Source of the DNA: Methanobrevibacter ruminantium
Lineage (GTDB): Archaea; Methanobacteriota; Methanobacteria; Methanobacteriales; Methanobacteriaceae
DNA length: 64,000 nt
NCBI GenBank assembly: GCA_004553595.1
Contig: SFKZ01000001.1
Location: forward strand, 124,001-188,000
Reading direction: 5' to 3'
The notes under the pieces are model-generated. The model was not told the origin of the DNA. It searched no databases and was given only the letters and a program-made list of their open reading frames with translations. A program made the position numbers and the translations under genes. This document shows positions 8,030 to 16,647 of the stretch, piece after piece; position 1 is the stretch's first letter; each line of letters opens with the position of its first letter.

Positions 8030-8803
8030 CTAGTAATTGTATTTATCCTCTATTATTTGACCATCTTTGATCTTTATGGTTCTTTCTGCCAAAGCAGCAA
8101 CACCATTATCGTGTGTAACTATAATTAAAGTCACATTATAACGCTCATGCATTTCCATAAGCAAATTCAATATCATTTCTCCTGTTTTTGAATCAAGAGA
8201 ACCTGTTGGTTCATCTGCTAAGATAATGGAAGGGTTATTTACCAATGCCCTTGCAATAGCTACCCTTTGACGTTGACCACCAGACAACTTATTAGGCCTT
8301 TGCTTTTTCTTATCCTCCAATCCTACAGCACGAATAATTTCGCTTGCCTTTTCCTTCATCTCCTTATTGGACATTCCGGTAGGGAGTAATGGAATCTGAA
8401 CATTGTCAAAAACGGACAAGTTAGGAATAAGGTTATGCAATTGGAAAACAAAACCTATTTTTTCCTGTCTGAATTCGCTTAAATCCTTCTCTTTAACAAG
8501 GTCGATGCCATCGATATAAATCTTTCCTCTAGTAGGCTTATCCAAAGCCCCAAACATATTTAGGAGTGTTGATTTTCCAGAACCTGAAGGTCCAATGATG
8601 GACACGAATTCCCCTTCAAAGATATCCAGGTTTACTCCATTCAATGCCTTAACAGTTCCTTTGTCGTATTCCTTTACAACATCAAATAGGCTGATTAATG
8701 GCTCTTCATAATAATATTCCTCGCCATCCTCACCGATGAAGGTTTCATTATAGATATACTCCTCATCAGGATATGCATTCTCATTTTCTATGTAACCATC
8801 CAT
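8030..8803 (-). CDS. MacB/LolD-type ABC transporter ATP-binding protein
   Basis: A 257-residue ATPase. Walker A is GPSGSGKS (about residues 72-79), followed by the Q-loop FVFQLHNLIPN, the signature LSGGQRQRVAIARAL, Walker B IILADEPTG and the switch histidine in IIVTHD. The LDKPTRGKIYIDGIDL insertion is typical of MacB/LolD ATPases. An acidic, tyrosine-rich extension of about 35 residues precedes the domain, which is unusual. AGGTGATC is the Shine-Dalgarno sequence. The permease gene ends 8 bp upstream, so the two form an operon for a membrane exporter. Confidence 0.93.
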   Translation of the reverse strand: MDGYIENENAYPDEEYIYNETFIGEDGEEYYYEEPLISLFDVVKEYDKGTVKALNGVNLDIFEGEFVSIIGPSGSGKSTLLNMFGALDKPTRGKIYIDGIDLVKEKDLSEFRQEKIGFVFQLHNLIPNLSVFDNVQIPLLPTGMSNKEMKEKASEIIRAVGLEDKKKQRPNKLSGGQRQRVAIARALVNNPSIILADEPTGSLDSKTGEMILNLLMEMHERYNVTLIIVTHDNGVAALAERTIKIKDGQIIEDKYNY

Positions 8804-8811
8804 AAGATCAC

Positions 8812-9954
8812 CTATTCATACCTCAATGCTTCTGTTGGAGCAAGCTTGGATGCCTTATAAGCAGGATAGATTCCACCGATTATTCCAACGATAATTGTAA
8901 TTCCAAATGCAAGAATGAAAGTCTTAGGAGAGTAACCCAATGCAAAATCTGTAACATTAAATAATCTAAGACCCACTTCAGGTATCAATATTCCAAATAT
9001 TGATCCGACTATTCCGGATAAGGTTGTCAGTACCAATGTCTCCCCTAGAATCATGGTTAAGATCTTTCTTGATTTCCAACCAACTGACTTTAAAACACCG
9101 ATTTCCTTTGTCCTCTCATAAACTGCCATGACCATGGTATTTATGATTCCAATAGCTCCTACAATAATTGCAAGAGCTGAAACTGCAAGGGTGGCGGTAT
9201 CCAATATTCCTAAAACATCATCGGCTATTGAAGAGATTTCCTCACTGGTCAATGTTGTAAAGTTTTCATAATCCTCTTCAATCTTTTCACTGATTGCTGA
9301 ATCGTTTACATCTTCACCTGTTTTAACAAGGATACGTGAAACTCCATCCTTATCTGTTATATCCTGCAAAGTATCCAATGGGACATAAATTCCACTGTCT
9401 ACAAATGGGCTTCCAGTCTCAAAGATTCCTGAAACATTAAATTCCTTGCCTTGTAGGGTAATGTCATCTCCACGACTTACATTATTTAGTTCAGCATATT
9501 CCGCTCCAACAATTGCATCTCTAGAGCCATTTTCATACACTTTTCCATCAATGCTCTTAATCCCCATCATATAAAGTTTCTCAGGTGCCAATCCTACAAC
9601 AGTGGTTGCAAAACTGTTTCTGGAATCTGAACTGCCTGATTTCAGCCGATCCATATTCATTTCAGTAACCGTTAGCGAACCAGCAGCATCTATGACTCCA
9701 GTCCTATTTTTCATCTCTTCAACTATTTCACTGTCTATCATACCTGTGTTTGTGCTGACAGAACTGGAATTGCTAACTGTTATCTCAGCACCAACATCAT
9801 TCAGCGAAGTTTGAACTGAGTCCTCCATTCCAGTGGTAATAAGGCCCAATGCCACAATAGTGGTAATCCCTATAGCAATGCCAATAATGGACAATGCACT
9901 ACGGGTCTTATTCCTAAATGGATTTTTTAAAATTAAATTAATGAATCTTATAAT
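8812..9954 (-). CDS. FtsX/MacB-type ABC transporter permease, non-standard start
   Basis: The permease partner of the downstream ATPase. It has an N-terminal membrane segment (SIIGIAIGITTIVALGLI), a large extracytoplasmic MacB_PCD-like domain (about residues 45-240) and three C-terminal membrane helices, with VYERTKEIGVLKSVGWKSR as the coupling segment. The first standard start codon in frame is TTG at 9894, but this would cut off a typical leader, IRFINLILKNPFRNKTRSAL, encoded just upstream. The frame opens at 9963 after a stop and holds no ATG, GTG or TTG before 9894. GGGG at 9960-9963 lies 5 nt before ATT at 9954, so I place the start there. One missing base after the out-of-frame ATG at 9959 would also explain it. 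Confidence 0.8.
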   Translation of the reverse strand: MIRFINLILKNPFRNKTRSALSIIGIAIGITTIVALGLITTGMEDSVQTSLNDVGAEITVSNSSSVSTNTGMIDSEIVEEMKNRTGVIDAAGSLTVTEMNMDRLKSGSSDSRNSFATTVVGLAPEKLYMMGIKSIDGKVYENGSRDAIVGAEYAELNNVSRGDDITLQGKEFNVSGIFETGSPFVDSGIYVPLDTLQDITDKDGVSRILVKTGEDVNDSAISEKIEEDYENFTTLTSEEISSIADDVLGILDTATLAVSALAIIVGAIGIINTMVMAVYERTKEIGVLKSVGWKSRKILTMILGETLVLTTLSGIVGSIFGILIPEVGLRLFNVTDFALGYSPKTFILAFGITIIVGIIGGIYPAYKASKLAPTEALRYE

Positions 9955-10189
9955 AACATCCCCTTATAAATAATTATTATTTTACTTTTTAAATAATTAA
10001 ACTTAACTAAAAAATTATTGAATATTAAGTAAATTAAGTTTAAATAATAATGATAAAAAGGATTAAAATAACTATTTGAGTGATTTAAAGATTAAAAAAG
10101 AAAAAACAGACAAAACTAGGAAATAATAGATAAGTAAATAAAAGAATAAAATAGATAGAAAAAGAAAAATTAAGAAAAAAGAGACTTGC

Positions 10190-11365
10190 TTAAAGGGAAG
10201 CGAATACCTTATCAAGTGCTTCCACAAGTGCATCAATTTCCTCTTCCTTAACCACTAAAGGAGGAGCAAACCTTAATACGTTTCCTGCGGTACAATTAAT
10301 CAAGAATCCTTCTTCAAGCATTTTGCCAACTATATCTGCTCCTTCAAAGTTAAGTTCCAAACCTACCAAAAGACCAGAGCCTCTTGCATCGGTAATGAAC
10401 TCATATTTCTCTTTCAATTCAGCTAATTTTTTAAGGAAGTATTCTCCCATTTCCTTACTGTGCTCAACAAGGTTTTCCTCTTCAAAGACATCAAAAACAG
10501 CATTTGCTGCCGCACCTGCAAGAGGACTTCCTGCAAAGGTTGTACCATGGTCACCAGGTACAAAACCGCCAGCAACATCCTCTTTTGCCAAGAATGCAGC
10601 CATTGGGAATCCTCCACCAATACCTTTAGCTACAGTCATGATATCTGCATCTATGCCGAATAATTCATGAGCAAACAATGCACCACATCTTCCGAAACCT
10701 GATTGCACTTCATCTACAATGATTAATACTCCTTTTTCCTTACATAAGTCATTTAATCCTTTGTAGAACTCTTCGCTTGCTACATGAACACCACCTTCAC
10801 CTTGAACAGGCTCAATGATAATAGCTGCAGTGTTTTCAGTGATTGCTTCCTTAACACTGCCCAAATTGCCGAATTCAACTTTCTTGAATCCTCTTGGCAA
10901 GTTTTCTGTGTAAGGTGCACTGTATTCTGGGTGGTCTGTTACAGATAAGGTCAAGAATGTTCTTCCGTGGAATGAGTCTCCGCAGAACAATACTTCATGC
11001 TTGCCGCTGTATTTGATTGCAAGCTTAAGTGCACCCTCATTAGCTTCAGCACCGGAGTTTGCAAAGAAGATTCTGTCAAAATTGGTTGCATCCACCAATC
11101 TTTTAGCATAAAGTGTAGCAGGTTCATTATAGTAAATGCTTGAAATGTGAATGAGCTTTTCAGCTTGATCTTGAATAGCTTTCACAAGCTTAGGATGATT
11201 GTGGCCTAAACAGTTTACAGCAATCCCTGCCAAAAAGTCCAAATACTCGTTACCGTCAATATCCCATACCTTAACTCCTTCTCCATGGTCAAGGACAATT
11301 GGGACTCTATTAAATGTATTAATGAAATATTTATCTTCAATATCAATGATTTCTTGTGTTTTCAT
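10190..11365 (-). CDS. argD: Acetylornithine aminotransferase
   Basis: A 391-residue class III PLP aminotransferase that makes N-acetylornithine from N-acetylglutamate semialdehyde in arginine synthesis. Motifs are YLDFLAGIAVNCLGHNHP, FANSGAEANEGALKLA (PLP phosphate site), IIEPVQGEGGV, LIIVDEVQSGFGRCG and TVAKGIGGGFP with the Schiff-base lysine. A longer frame begins at 11380, but GAGGGG precedes the ATG at 11365, which gives the normal N terminus MKTQEIIDIEDKY. In methanogens the same enzyme may also serve N-succinyl-diaminopimelate transamination; that is family knowledge and not visible here. It is monocistronic and divergent from the aldo/keto reductase. Confidence 0.93.
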   Translation of the reverse strand: MKTQEIIDIEDKYFINTFNRVPIVLDHGEGVKVWDIDGNEYLDFLAGIAVNCLGHNHPKLVKAIQDQAEKLIHISSIYYNEPATLYAKRLVDATNFDRIFFANSGAEANEGALKLAIKYSGKHEVLFCGDSFHGRTFLTLSVTDHPEYSAPYTENLPRGFKKVEFGNLGSVKEAITENTAAIIIEPVQGEGGVHVASEEFYKGLNDLCKEKGVLIIVDEVQSGFGRCGALFAHELFGIDADIMTVAKGIGGGFPMAAFLAKEDVAGGFVPGDHGTTFAGSPLAGAAANAVFDVFEEENLVEHSKEMGEYFLKKLAELKEKYEFITDARGSGLLVGLELNFEGADIVGKMLEEGFLINCTAGNVLRFAPPLVVKEEEIDALVEALDKVFASL

Positions 11366-11595
11366 GAAAATTCCCCTCATTTTTAATTTTTTAATGAACA
11401 GATAATTGTTAGTTAAATAATCGTTAATAAGATTAAAATCAAAAATTTTTGCCTATTAAAGATTGAACACAATTATATTTATAGTTTATTATATAAAAGA
11501 ATAAGTAATGAAAAGATATATGGAATTAGAAATGTAGTGATAAGAAATAGGATAAATTCCATAATATATCACATATTTATATTTGGATTGATTAT

Positions 11596-12639
11596 ATGGC
11601 ACAGATAATACTAGGCAAAACTGGACTGAAAATAGAAAAGAATGGTTTTGGAGCTCTTCCTATCCAAAGGACTTCATTTGATGAAACTAAAGAGATCGTT
11701 CAAAAGGCTTATGCTAATGGAATTAACTTTTATGATACTGCAAGAGCATACACCGATAGTGAAGAAAAGCTAAACTATGCCTTTGAAGGATTCAATGATA
11801 AATATCCGAGGGAAAGCATCATAATAGCTACAAAAACCCAAGGGGAAAACAGAAAGGATATAGAAAAGGACATTAAAACAAGCCTTGACAATCTTGGCAC
11901 TGATTACATTGACCTTTATCAAATCCACAACCCATCATTCTGCCCTACTGAAGGTGATGGAAGTGGGGCATATGATGCATTATTCGATCTTTATGATGAA
12001 GGAATCATAAGACACATCGGCTTTACCTCCCATAAGGCAGAGCTTGCTATGGAAGCTATTGAAAGTGGATTGTACGAAACAATCCAATTCCCATTCTCCT
12101 ACCTTACAGGCCCTAAGGAACTTGCCATTGTTGAGATGGCAAGGGCGAACAATGTAGGTTTCATTGCAATGAAAGCTATGAGTGGAGGATTGATTGGAAG
12201 CTCTAAAGCGGCTTATGCTTACATAAATAGCTTTGATAATGTAGTTCCTATCTGGGGAGTTCAAAGAATGTCTGAACTTGATGAGTTCCTATCCTATATG
12301 AAAGATGAACCAACTCTTGATAACGAATTGGAGGAAATCATCAAAAAGGAAAGAGAGGAATTGCAAGGAGATTTCTGCAGAGGCTGCGGATACTGCATGC
12401 CTTGTCCTGAAGGAATTGAAATATTCCAATGCGCAAGAATGTCCTTATGGATTAGAAGATTCCCATCAGCTCCAAGCTTGACTCCAGAGTCTCAAGAAAA
12501 GATGAAGAAGATTGAAGAGTGTACAGAATGCAAGCAATGCGTAAGCAGATGCCCATACGAATTGGACATCCCAGAGCTCTTAAAGAAAAACTATGAAGAC
12601 TACAAAAAGATCTTATCTGGCGAGATAAAAGTAGATTAA
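11596..12639 (+). CDS. Aldo/keto reductase with C-terminal 4Fe-4S ferredoxin domain
   Basis: A 347-residue fusion. Residues 1-250 are an aldo/keto reductase barrel with the catalytic tetrad visible: Asp and Tyr in FYDTARAYTDSE, Lys in IIATKTQ and His in YQIHNP. Residues about 255-330 add two cysteine clusters, CRGCGYCMPCPEGI and CTECKQCVSRCPYELDIP, which bind iron-sulfur clusters. The fusion is common in anaerobes and suggests electrons come from ferredoxin rather than only NAD(P)H; this is inferred from the architecture. The start ATG follows GGATTGAT. It is divergent from argD. The physiological substrate is unknown. Confidence 0.9.
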   Translation: MAQIILGKTGLKIEKNGFGALPIQRTSFDETKEIVQKAYANGINFYDTARAYTDSEEKLNYAFEGFNDKYPRESIIIATKTQGENRKDIEKDIKTSLDNLGTDYIDLYQIHNPSFCPTEGDGSGAYDALFDLYDEGIIRHIGFTSHKAELAMEAIESGLYETIQFPFSYLTGPKELAIVEMARANNVGFIAMKAMSGGLIGSSKAAYAYINSFDNVVPIWGVQRMSELDEFLSYMKDEPTLDNELEEIIKKEREELQGDFCRGCGYCMPCPEGIEIFQCARMSLWIRRFPSAPSLTPESQEKMKKIEECTECKQCVSRCPYELDIPELLKKNYEDYKKILSGEIKVD

Positions 12640-12756
12640 TTTTAATTTAAAATAGTTTAAATATTAAGTAAAATAAATTATAAATAGTATTTTTTAAAAT
12701 ATGTTTTAAACAAATAAAAAAAAAATATTCATTAAAAAAATTGAAACGTGATTATA

Positions 12757-13185
12757 ATGAAAAAAGCAATTATTGAAACTGAAAAAGGAGACATCGTATT
12801 GGAATTATTCCCTAATGAAGCTCCTGGAACTGTAGCAAACTTTGAAAAATTAGCTAATGAAGGATTTTATGACGGATTAACTTTCCACAGAGTAATTCCT
12901 AACTTTGTAATTCAAGGTGGATGTCCTATTGGTAACGGTACCGGAGGACCAGGATACACCATTAAATGTGAAACTGAAGGAAACCCACACAAACATGGAA
13001 CTGGAGCATTATCTATGGCTCACGCAGGTAAAGACACCGGTGGAAGCCAATTCTTTATTACCCACAGTCCACAACCTCACTTAGATGGTGTTCACACCGT
13101 ATTCGGACAAGTTATCGAAGGTATGGATGTTGTAAATGCTATCCGTGCTGGAGACAAAATGTTAAAAGTAACCATTCAAGGTTAG
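12757..13185 (+). CDS. Cyclophilin-type peptidyl-prolyl cis-trans isomerase
   Basis: A 142-residue cytosolic single-domain cyclophilin that speeds proline isomerisation in protein folding. The active-site residues are present: FHRVIPNFVIQGG (Arg and Phe), GALSMAHAGKDTGGSQFFIT and HLDGVHTVFGQV. The frame could begin at GTG 12748, but that GTGAT is the Shine-Dalgarno sequence for the ATG at 12757. Codon use is strongly biased, suggesting high expression. The compact bacterial-like form matches other methanogen cyclophilins. A clear intrinsic terminator follows. Confidence 0.95.
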   Translation: MKKAIIETEKGDIVLELFPNEAPGTVANFEKLANEGFYDGLTFHRVIPNFVIQGGCPIGNGTGGPGYTIKCETEGNPHKHGTGALSMAHAGKDTGGSQFFITHSPQPHLDGVHTVFGQVIEGMDVVNAIRAGDKMLKVTIQG

Positions 13186-13197
13186 ATTAAAAATTAA

Positions 13198-13214
13198 AGC
13201 AGTTTTTAACTGCT
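13198..13214 (+). terminator. Intrinsic terminator of the cyclophilin gene
   Basis: AGCAGTT (13198-13204), a TTT loop and AACTGCT (13208-13214) form a perfect 7-bp stem 13 nt after the stop, followed by ACTTATTC and an eight-T run. Confidence 0.75.
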
Positions 13215-13373
13215 ACTTATTCTTTTTTTTAAGATTTTTTCATGCATTATTTAAATAAAAACTTTTTTTAAAAACATTACAATACTATAAAAATGAAAAA
13301 ATAGAAGAGAAAAAATGAAAAAAAAGAAGATAAAAATTAAATAAAAATTAAAAAAATTAATAAGAAATCAAAA

Positions 13374-13508
13374 TCAATAGCCATACTCTTCATCGGCTAA
13401 ATCCAAATCATCAGGATTTCTAATCATATATCCGCATTCATGACATTTGTATGTATTGTAGTTGATCTCTTCAATAGCTTCAGAACCACATCTTGGACAT
13501 CTTGCCAT
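13374..13508 (-). CDS. Small zinc-ribbon protein (44 residues)
   Basis: A short gene encoding a 44-residue protein that begins MARCPRCGSEAIEEINY and continues with KCHECGYMIRNPDD. The CPRC and CHEC pairs, 15 residues apart, form a rubredoxin-like or zinc-ribbon metal site, and the C terminus is acidic. A very strong Shine-Dalgarno sequence, GGAGGGTGAT, lies just before the ATG, which supports real expression. It is convergent with the cyclophilin gene and divergent from the AIM24 gene. The cysteines lack the glycine and aromatic spacing of electron-transfer rubredoxin, so I favour a structural zinc ribbon. Function unknown. Confidence 0.85.
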   Translation of the reverse strand: MARCPRCGSEAIEEINYNTYKCHECGYMIRNPDDLDLADEEYGY

Positions 13509-13663
13509 TAATCACCCTCCTTTAATGAATGATTATTTTATATGCTTTGCAGTTTATAAAACTTTCTAAAAAATTTCATCTCGAAGAAAAAATTTATTTA
13601 TAAAAACAATTATATATTATTAAAATTAATACAAAATTAAATAAAAATAATAAAGGTGAAAAT

Positions 13664-14344
13664 ATGGAATATGAAATACGTGGAGGAGCTTTCCCTATTG
13701 TAATATGCACATTGCATGAAGGGGAAACCATTAAAAATGAAACGGGGGCAATGTCCTTTATGACCTCTGGAATGAAAATGGAAACCAATACTGGAGGAGG
13801 CCTTTTAAAAGGACTTGGAAGAGCATTGTCTGGAGATAGCTTATTCTTAAACTTCTTTACTGCAGAGAACGGCACCCAGCAAATAGGGTTCTCAACACGC
13901 AGCCCAGGAAAAATCATACCTTTCAAATTGGATGGTACCAATACCATAATCGGTCAGAAAAATGCATTCTTGGCTGCAGAAGACTCTGTTGAAATTGAGA
14001 TATACTTTAAAAACAAACTTGGAACCGGAATATTCGGTGGTGAAGGATTTATCCTTCAAAAATTCTCTGGAGAAGGATTAGTATTCTTGGAAATTGATGG
14101 TGAAGTAATTGAACATGACCTCCAAGAAGGAGAAACCTTACTTTTAGATCCGGGACATCTCGCTGCAATGGAAGAAACTGTTGGATATGAGATTGAAAGA
14201 GTCAAAGGTGCTAAAAACATATTATTCGGTGAAGGACTCTTCTTCGCTAAAATACAAGGCCCAGGAAAAGTTTGGATTCAAACCATGCCTATCAGCAAAT
14301 TAGCTGAAGCAATAATCCCATTTATTCCAACAAGCACCGGATAA
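13664..14344 (+). CDS. AIM24/TIGR00266 family protein
   Basis: A 226-residue beta-rich protein. The sequence starts YEIRGGAFPIVICTLHEGE and contains ETGAMSFMTSGMKMETNTGG, the hallmark of the AIM24/TIGR00266 family, which folds as tandem beta-rolls and is widespread in bacteria and archaea. A later GEGLVFLEIDGEVIEHDLQE stretch is the second half of the repeat. No catalytic residues or signal peptide are seen. The biochemical role is not established; mitochondrial Aim24 affects inner-membrane architecture. AAAGGTGA precedes the ATG. A 12-bp hairpin terminator follows. Confidence 0.88.
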   Translation: MEYEIRGGAFPIVICTLHEGETIKNETGAMSFMTSGMKMETNTGGGLLKGLGRALSGDSLFLNFFTAENGTQQIGFSTRSPGKIIPFKLDGTNTIIGQKNAFLAAEDSVEIEIYFKNKLGTGIFGGEGFILQKFSGEGLVFLEIDGEVIEHDLQEGETLLLDPGHLAAMEETVGYEIERVKGAKNILFGEGLFFAKIQGPGKVWIQTMPISKLAEAIIPFIPTSTG

Positions 14345-14370
14345 TAATGATAATGTAATAAAAAATTTTA

Positions 14371-14396
14371 AAAAGTTTATTATTTAATAAACTTTT
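14371..14396 (+). terminator. Intrinsic terminator of the AIM24 gene
   Basis: AAAAGTTTATTA (14371-14382), a 2-nt loop and TAATAAACTTTT (14385-14396) make a 12-bp stem followed by a T-rich run, 27 nt after the stop. Confidence 0.7.
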
Positions 14397-14544
14397 TTTC
14401 TTTTTTAATATTTGAACCATCCAAAAATCAATATTAACTTCATTCCCTTTTTTTTAATTTTTCTAAACAATTTATCTCATTATTTCTCGTCTTTTTTTTA
14501 AAAAATTTTTAAACAACATTAAATAATATAAAATCATATCTATA

Positions 14545-15138
14545 ATTATATTATTCGAAAAGGAAAACACAGAAGAAAAAATCATAACCTCTACTTTTAA
14601 CATTGTTCAAAAAGAAGGTGTTCAAAAAGCAACAACTAAGAAAATAGCTGCTGAAGCCGGAGCGAATGAGGTAACTGTCTTTAGGAAATTTGAAAATAAA
14701 AAAAATCTCATAGAGGCTACTAAAGATTACTATATGTCAAAGCTTCTTTCCAGACTGGAAGAAACCTTCGATTATGATGAGGATGAAAGCATCGAAGATT
14801 ATCTTAAACACTGTTTTCATGGAATTCTAGATTTTTCACAAGAGGATATTAGCATTATCCGAGTTGCTATGCAAGAAATTACAGGAGAAACAGATAAAAA
14901 ACTTTTAATTTCCCACATCACTGATACAATTATCAATGAAATGGAAGAATTCTTTAAATTGCAATTGGAAAAAAGCGTTATAAAAAATGTTAACTCCAAA
15001 GCAATATCCGTAATGTGCTTTAGCATAATATTCCCATCCACTATTTTATGGCAGATATACGGAAACAATGCAGATATTGATTCAGACATTTTCGCTGATG
15101 ACTATCTCGATATCATCTTTAATGGAATAAAACCTTAA
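14545..15138 (+). CDS. TetR family transcriptional regulator, non-standard start
   Basis: The frame encodes about 197 residues. The N-terminal part is a clear TetR helix-turn-helix (IITSTFNIVQKEGVQKATTK, then KIAAEAGANEVTVFRKFENK and KNLIEATKDYY), and the all-helical ligand domain follows. The first ATG in frame, 14734, would remove the whole DNA-binding domain. Upstream of it the frame stays open to a stop at 14524, with no ATG, GTG or TTG. I place the start at ATT 14545 on the basis of domain length and a TATA-like element (ATTAAATA, 14518-14525) about 24 bp upstream, which would make it leaderless. ATA at 14548 is an alternative, and a lost start codon is possible. The ligand and targets are unknown. 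Confidence 0.72.
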   Translation: MILFEKENTEEKIITSTFNIVQKEGVQKATTKKIAAEAGANEVTVFRKFENKKNLIEATKDYYMSKLLSRLEETFDYDEDESIEDYLKHCFHGILDFSQEDISIIRVAMQEITGETDKKLLISHITDTIINEMEEFFKLQLEKSVIKNVNSKAISVMCFSIIFPSTILWQIYGNNADIDSDIFADDYLDIIFNGIKP

Positions 15139-15260
15139 TTAAAGACTAAATTACTACTTATTAATCAAATAACGACTATTTATCGTTGTTTTTAGCATTT
15201 TAACATGCAAGTAAGCACTTACATTCGAAAATCTTTATATAATAAGGTTTTTAAATATAG

Positions 15261-15283
15261 TAGTGTGAACTATAATCACACTA
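15261..15283. promoter_or_regulatory. Inverted repeat TAGTGTGA-N7-TCACACTA
   Basis: Two perfect 8-bp arms (15261-15268 and 15276-15283) lie about 25 bp downstream of a TATA-like tract. The size and symmetry fit an operator for a dimeric regulator such as the adjacent TetR protein, placed over a start point. The link to that regulator is inference. Confidence 0.45.
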
Positions 15284-15365
15284 TATCCAAAAAAGAATTC
15301 ATATATTAGACCTTTAAAAATTCGTAAAAAATTAAAAAATTTGTTTAATTTTTTTATCAACCTTA

Positions 15366-15415
15366 ATTACTGTAAGAAGTGTTTCTGCATCTATGATGTG
15401 GATCACTACAGTAAT
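15366..15415. repeat. Long imperfect hairpin
   Basis: Outer arms ATTACTGTA (15366-15374) and TACAGTAAT (15407-15415) enclose GTG/CAC and a GCATC-TAT-GATGT inner hairpin, giving a three-part stem with internal loops. On the minus strand it lies about 70 bp after the stop of the SLC13-type gene and could be its 3' structure. On the plus strand it could be part of a small RNA, with a seven-T run following. Confidence 0.45.
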
Positions 15416-15486
15416 TCCATTTATAAAATACTTTTTTTCAATATAAAATTTCCTAAAAATAATAATTTATTTCTATTTTTTCAAGA

Positions 15487-16503
15487 TCAATTAGTTAAAA
15501 AATATACTGCTAATAAAATTAAGAGCAAAGCTATATTCAGAACTGTGAATACTGTCAAATATCTGATTTTAAAATCATTGAACTCTCTAGCAAGTATCTT
15601 ATAGGAAATAAGATTAGCCATTGACGCAATGAGAGTGCCTAATCCCCCGATATTGATTCCAACAATAATGGATTCATAATTTGAACTGAAGCCACTGAGC
15701 AATATTGCAGCAGGAACATTTGAAATGACTTGTGATGAAATAATACCAAATATGACCTCATTACCTATAATCCACTGCTTAAATAGGGAATTGAAGAAAG
15801 GAATGCATTGCAGATTTCCTATCAAAACAAACAATGCAATAAATGTTAAAAGCAAGTAATAGTCCACACCTAAAAACACCCTTTTCAAGAATCCTTCCCA
15901 CTCAACTTCAATCTTTCCAAACCTTGGCAAACTGACTTCATCACTTGGAATAAAGAATGACAAAATAATCAAAAAGGCCACTGATACGATTATATAAGGC
16001 AGAAGCAGAAGGAAAAATGATTGAAATGGAATATGGGACACAGTATACATTACAATATTGTGTGGAGCCCCAATAGGAAGAACCATGCATCCCACATTTG
16101 CTGCAATGGTTTCTAAGCTAACTGCAAATATTATTAAGTCAACCCTTTCCATTTTCTTTAAGGCCAATAATGTAAATGGCACAAAAATAATCAGTGAAAC
16201 GTCATTTGTAATAAAAATGGAACTGAAGAAGCAAGTGAAAACCAAGAACAAAACAAGTCCACGAGTGTTTTTAACTTTATCCAATAGCTTACGAACCAAT
16301 ATCTCAAATACAGACAGATTCTTTAAGATCTCCACTATAATCATTATTGCAAAAAGAAGAATGATTGTTTCCCAATTGATGTAATTCAAATAATCCTTAT
16401 TTGGTAAAACAAAAAAGCATGAAACAATAGCCAATATCAAAGAAATGGAGAAGATTGTTTCCTTTTTAAAAAAGTTTAAAAATCCGTCTTTCAAATTATT
16501 CAT
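15487..16503 (-). CDS. SLC13/ArsB-NhaD superfamily permease
   Basis: A 338-residue integral membrane protein with about nine to ten hydrophobic helices. The motifs FITNDVSLIIFVPFTLLAL and CMVLPIGAPHNIVMY are the hairpin-loop signatures of the ion-transporter superfamily (PF03600: SLC13, ArsB, NhaD). The transported ion cannot be assigned; anions such as arsenite, sulfate or dicarboxylates, or sodium/proton exchange, are all within the family. At 338 residues it is shorter than the usual 400-plus. There is no Shine-Dalgarno sequence, and a TATA-like ATTAAATA lies about 26 bp before the ATG, so the mRNA is probably leaderless. Confidence 0.82.
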   Translation of the reverse strand: MNNLKDGFLNFFKKETIFSISLILAIVSCFFVLPNKDYLNYINWETIILLFAIMIIVEILKNLSVFEILVRKLLDKVKNTRGLVLFLVFTCFFSSIFITNDVSLIIFVPFTLLALKKMERVDLIIFAVSLETIAANVGCMVLPIGAPHNIVMYTVSHIPFQSFFLLLLPYIIVSVAFLIILSFFIPSDEVSLPRFGKIEVEWEGFLKRVFLGVDYYLLLTFIALFVLIGNLQCIPFFNSLFKQWIIGNEVIFGIISSQVISNVPAAILLSGFSSNYESIIVGINIGGLGTLIASMANLISYKILAREFNDFKIRYLTVFTVLNIALLLILLAVYFLTN

Positions 16504-16647
16504 AATATTATTTTAGTGAATATATTTAATAAAGTTTTAAAAAAAGTAAAGAAAGTTTAAAGAAATGCTAAAAACCAAAAAATGTTTGAAAAAATAAATA
16601 AAAAAGAAATACAAAAGAAATACAGTAAATGAAAAAAAGAAAAAAGG

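Larger units (their letters stand above)
15139..15486. other. Spacer with inverted repeats, no convincing gene
   Basis: This 348-bp stretch lies between the convergent tetR-like and SLC13-type genes. It has a TATA-like tract (CTTTATATAATAAGG, about 15233-15247), a perfect 8-bp inverted repeat at 15261-15283 and a longer imperfect hairpin at 15366-15415. An 87-codon frame crosses the region but has no ribosome site and overlaps the next gene, so I do not accept it. A small non-coding RNA on the plus strand is possible. Confidence 0.45.

Noticed and set aside
9602..9814. 70-codon plus-strand frame within the ABC permease
   Set aside because: It is antisense to the extracytoplasmic domain of a clear gene, and its Ser/Thr/Val-rich composition is typical of shadow frames.
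15341..15604. 87-codon frame on the plus strand
   Set aside because: It has no Shine-Dalgarno sequence, is mostly Lys/Asn/Phe low complexity, and overlaps the 3' end of the SLC13-type gene.
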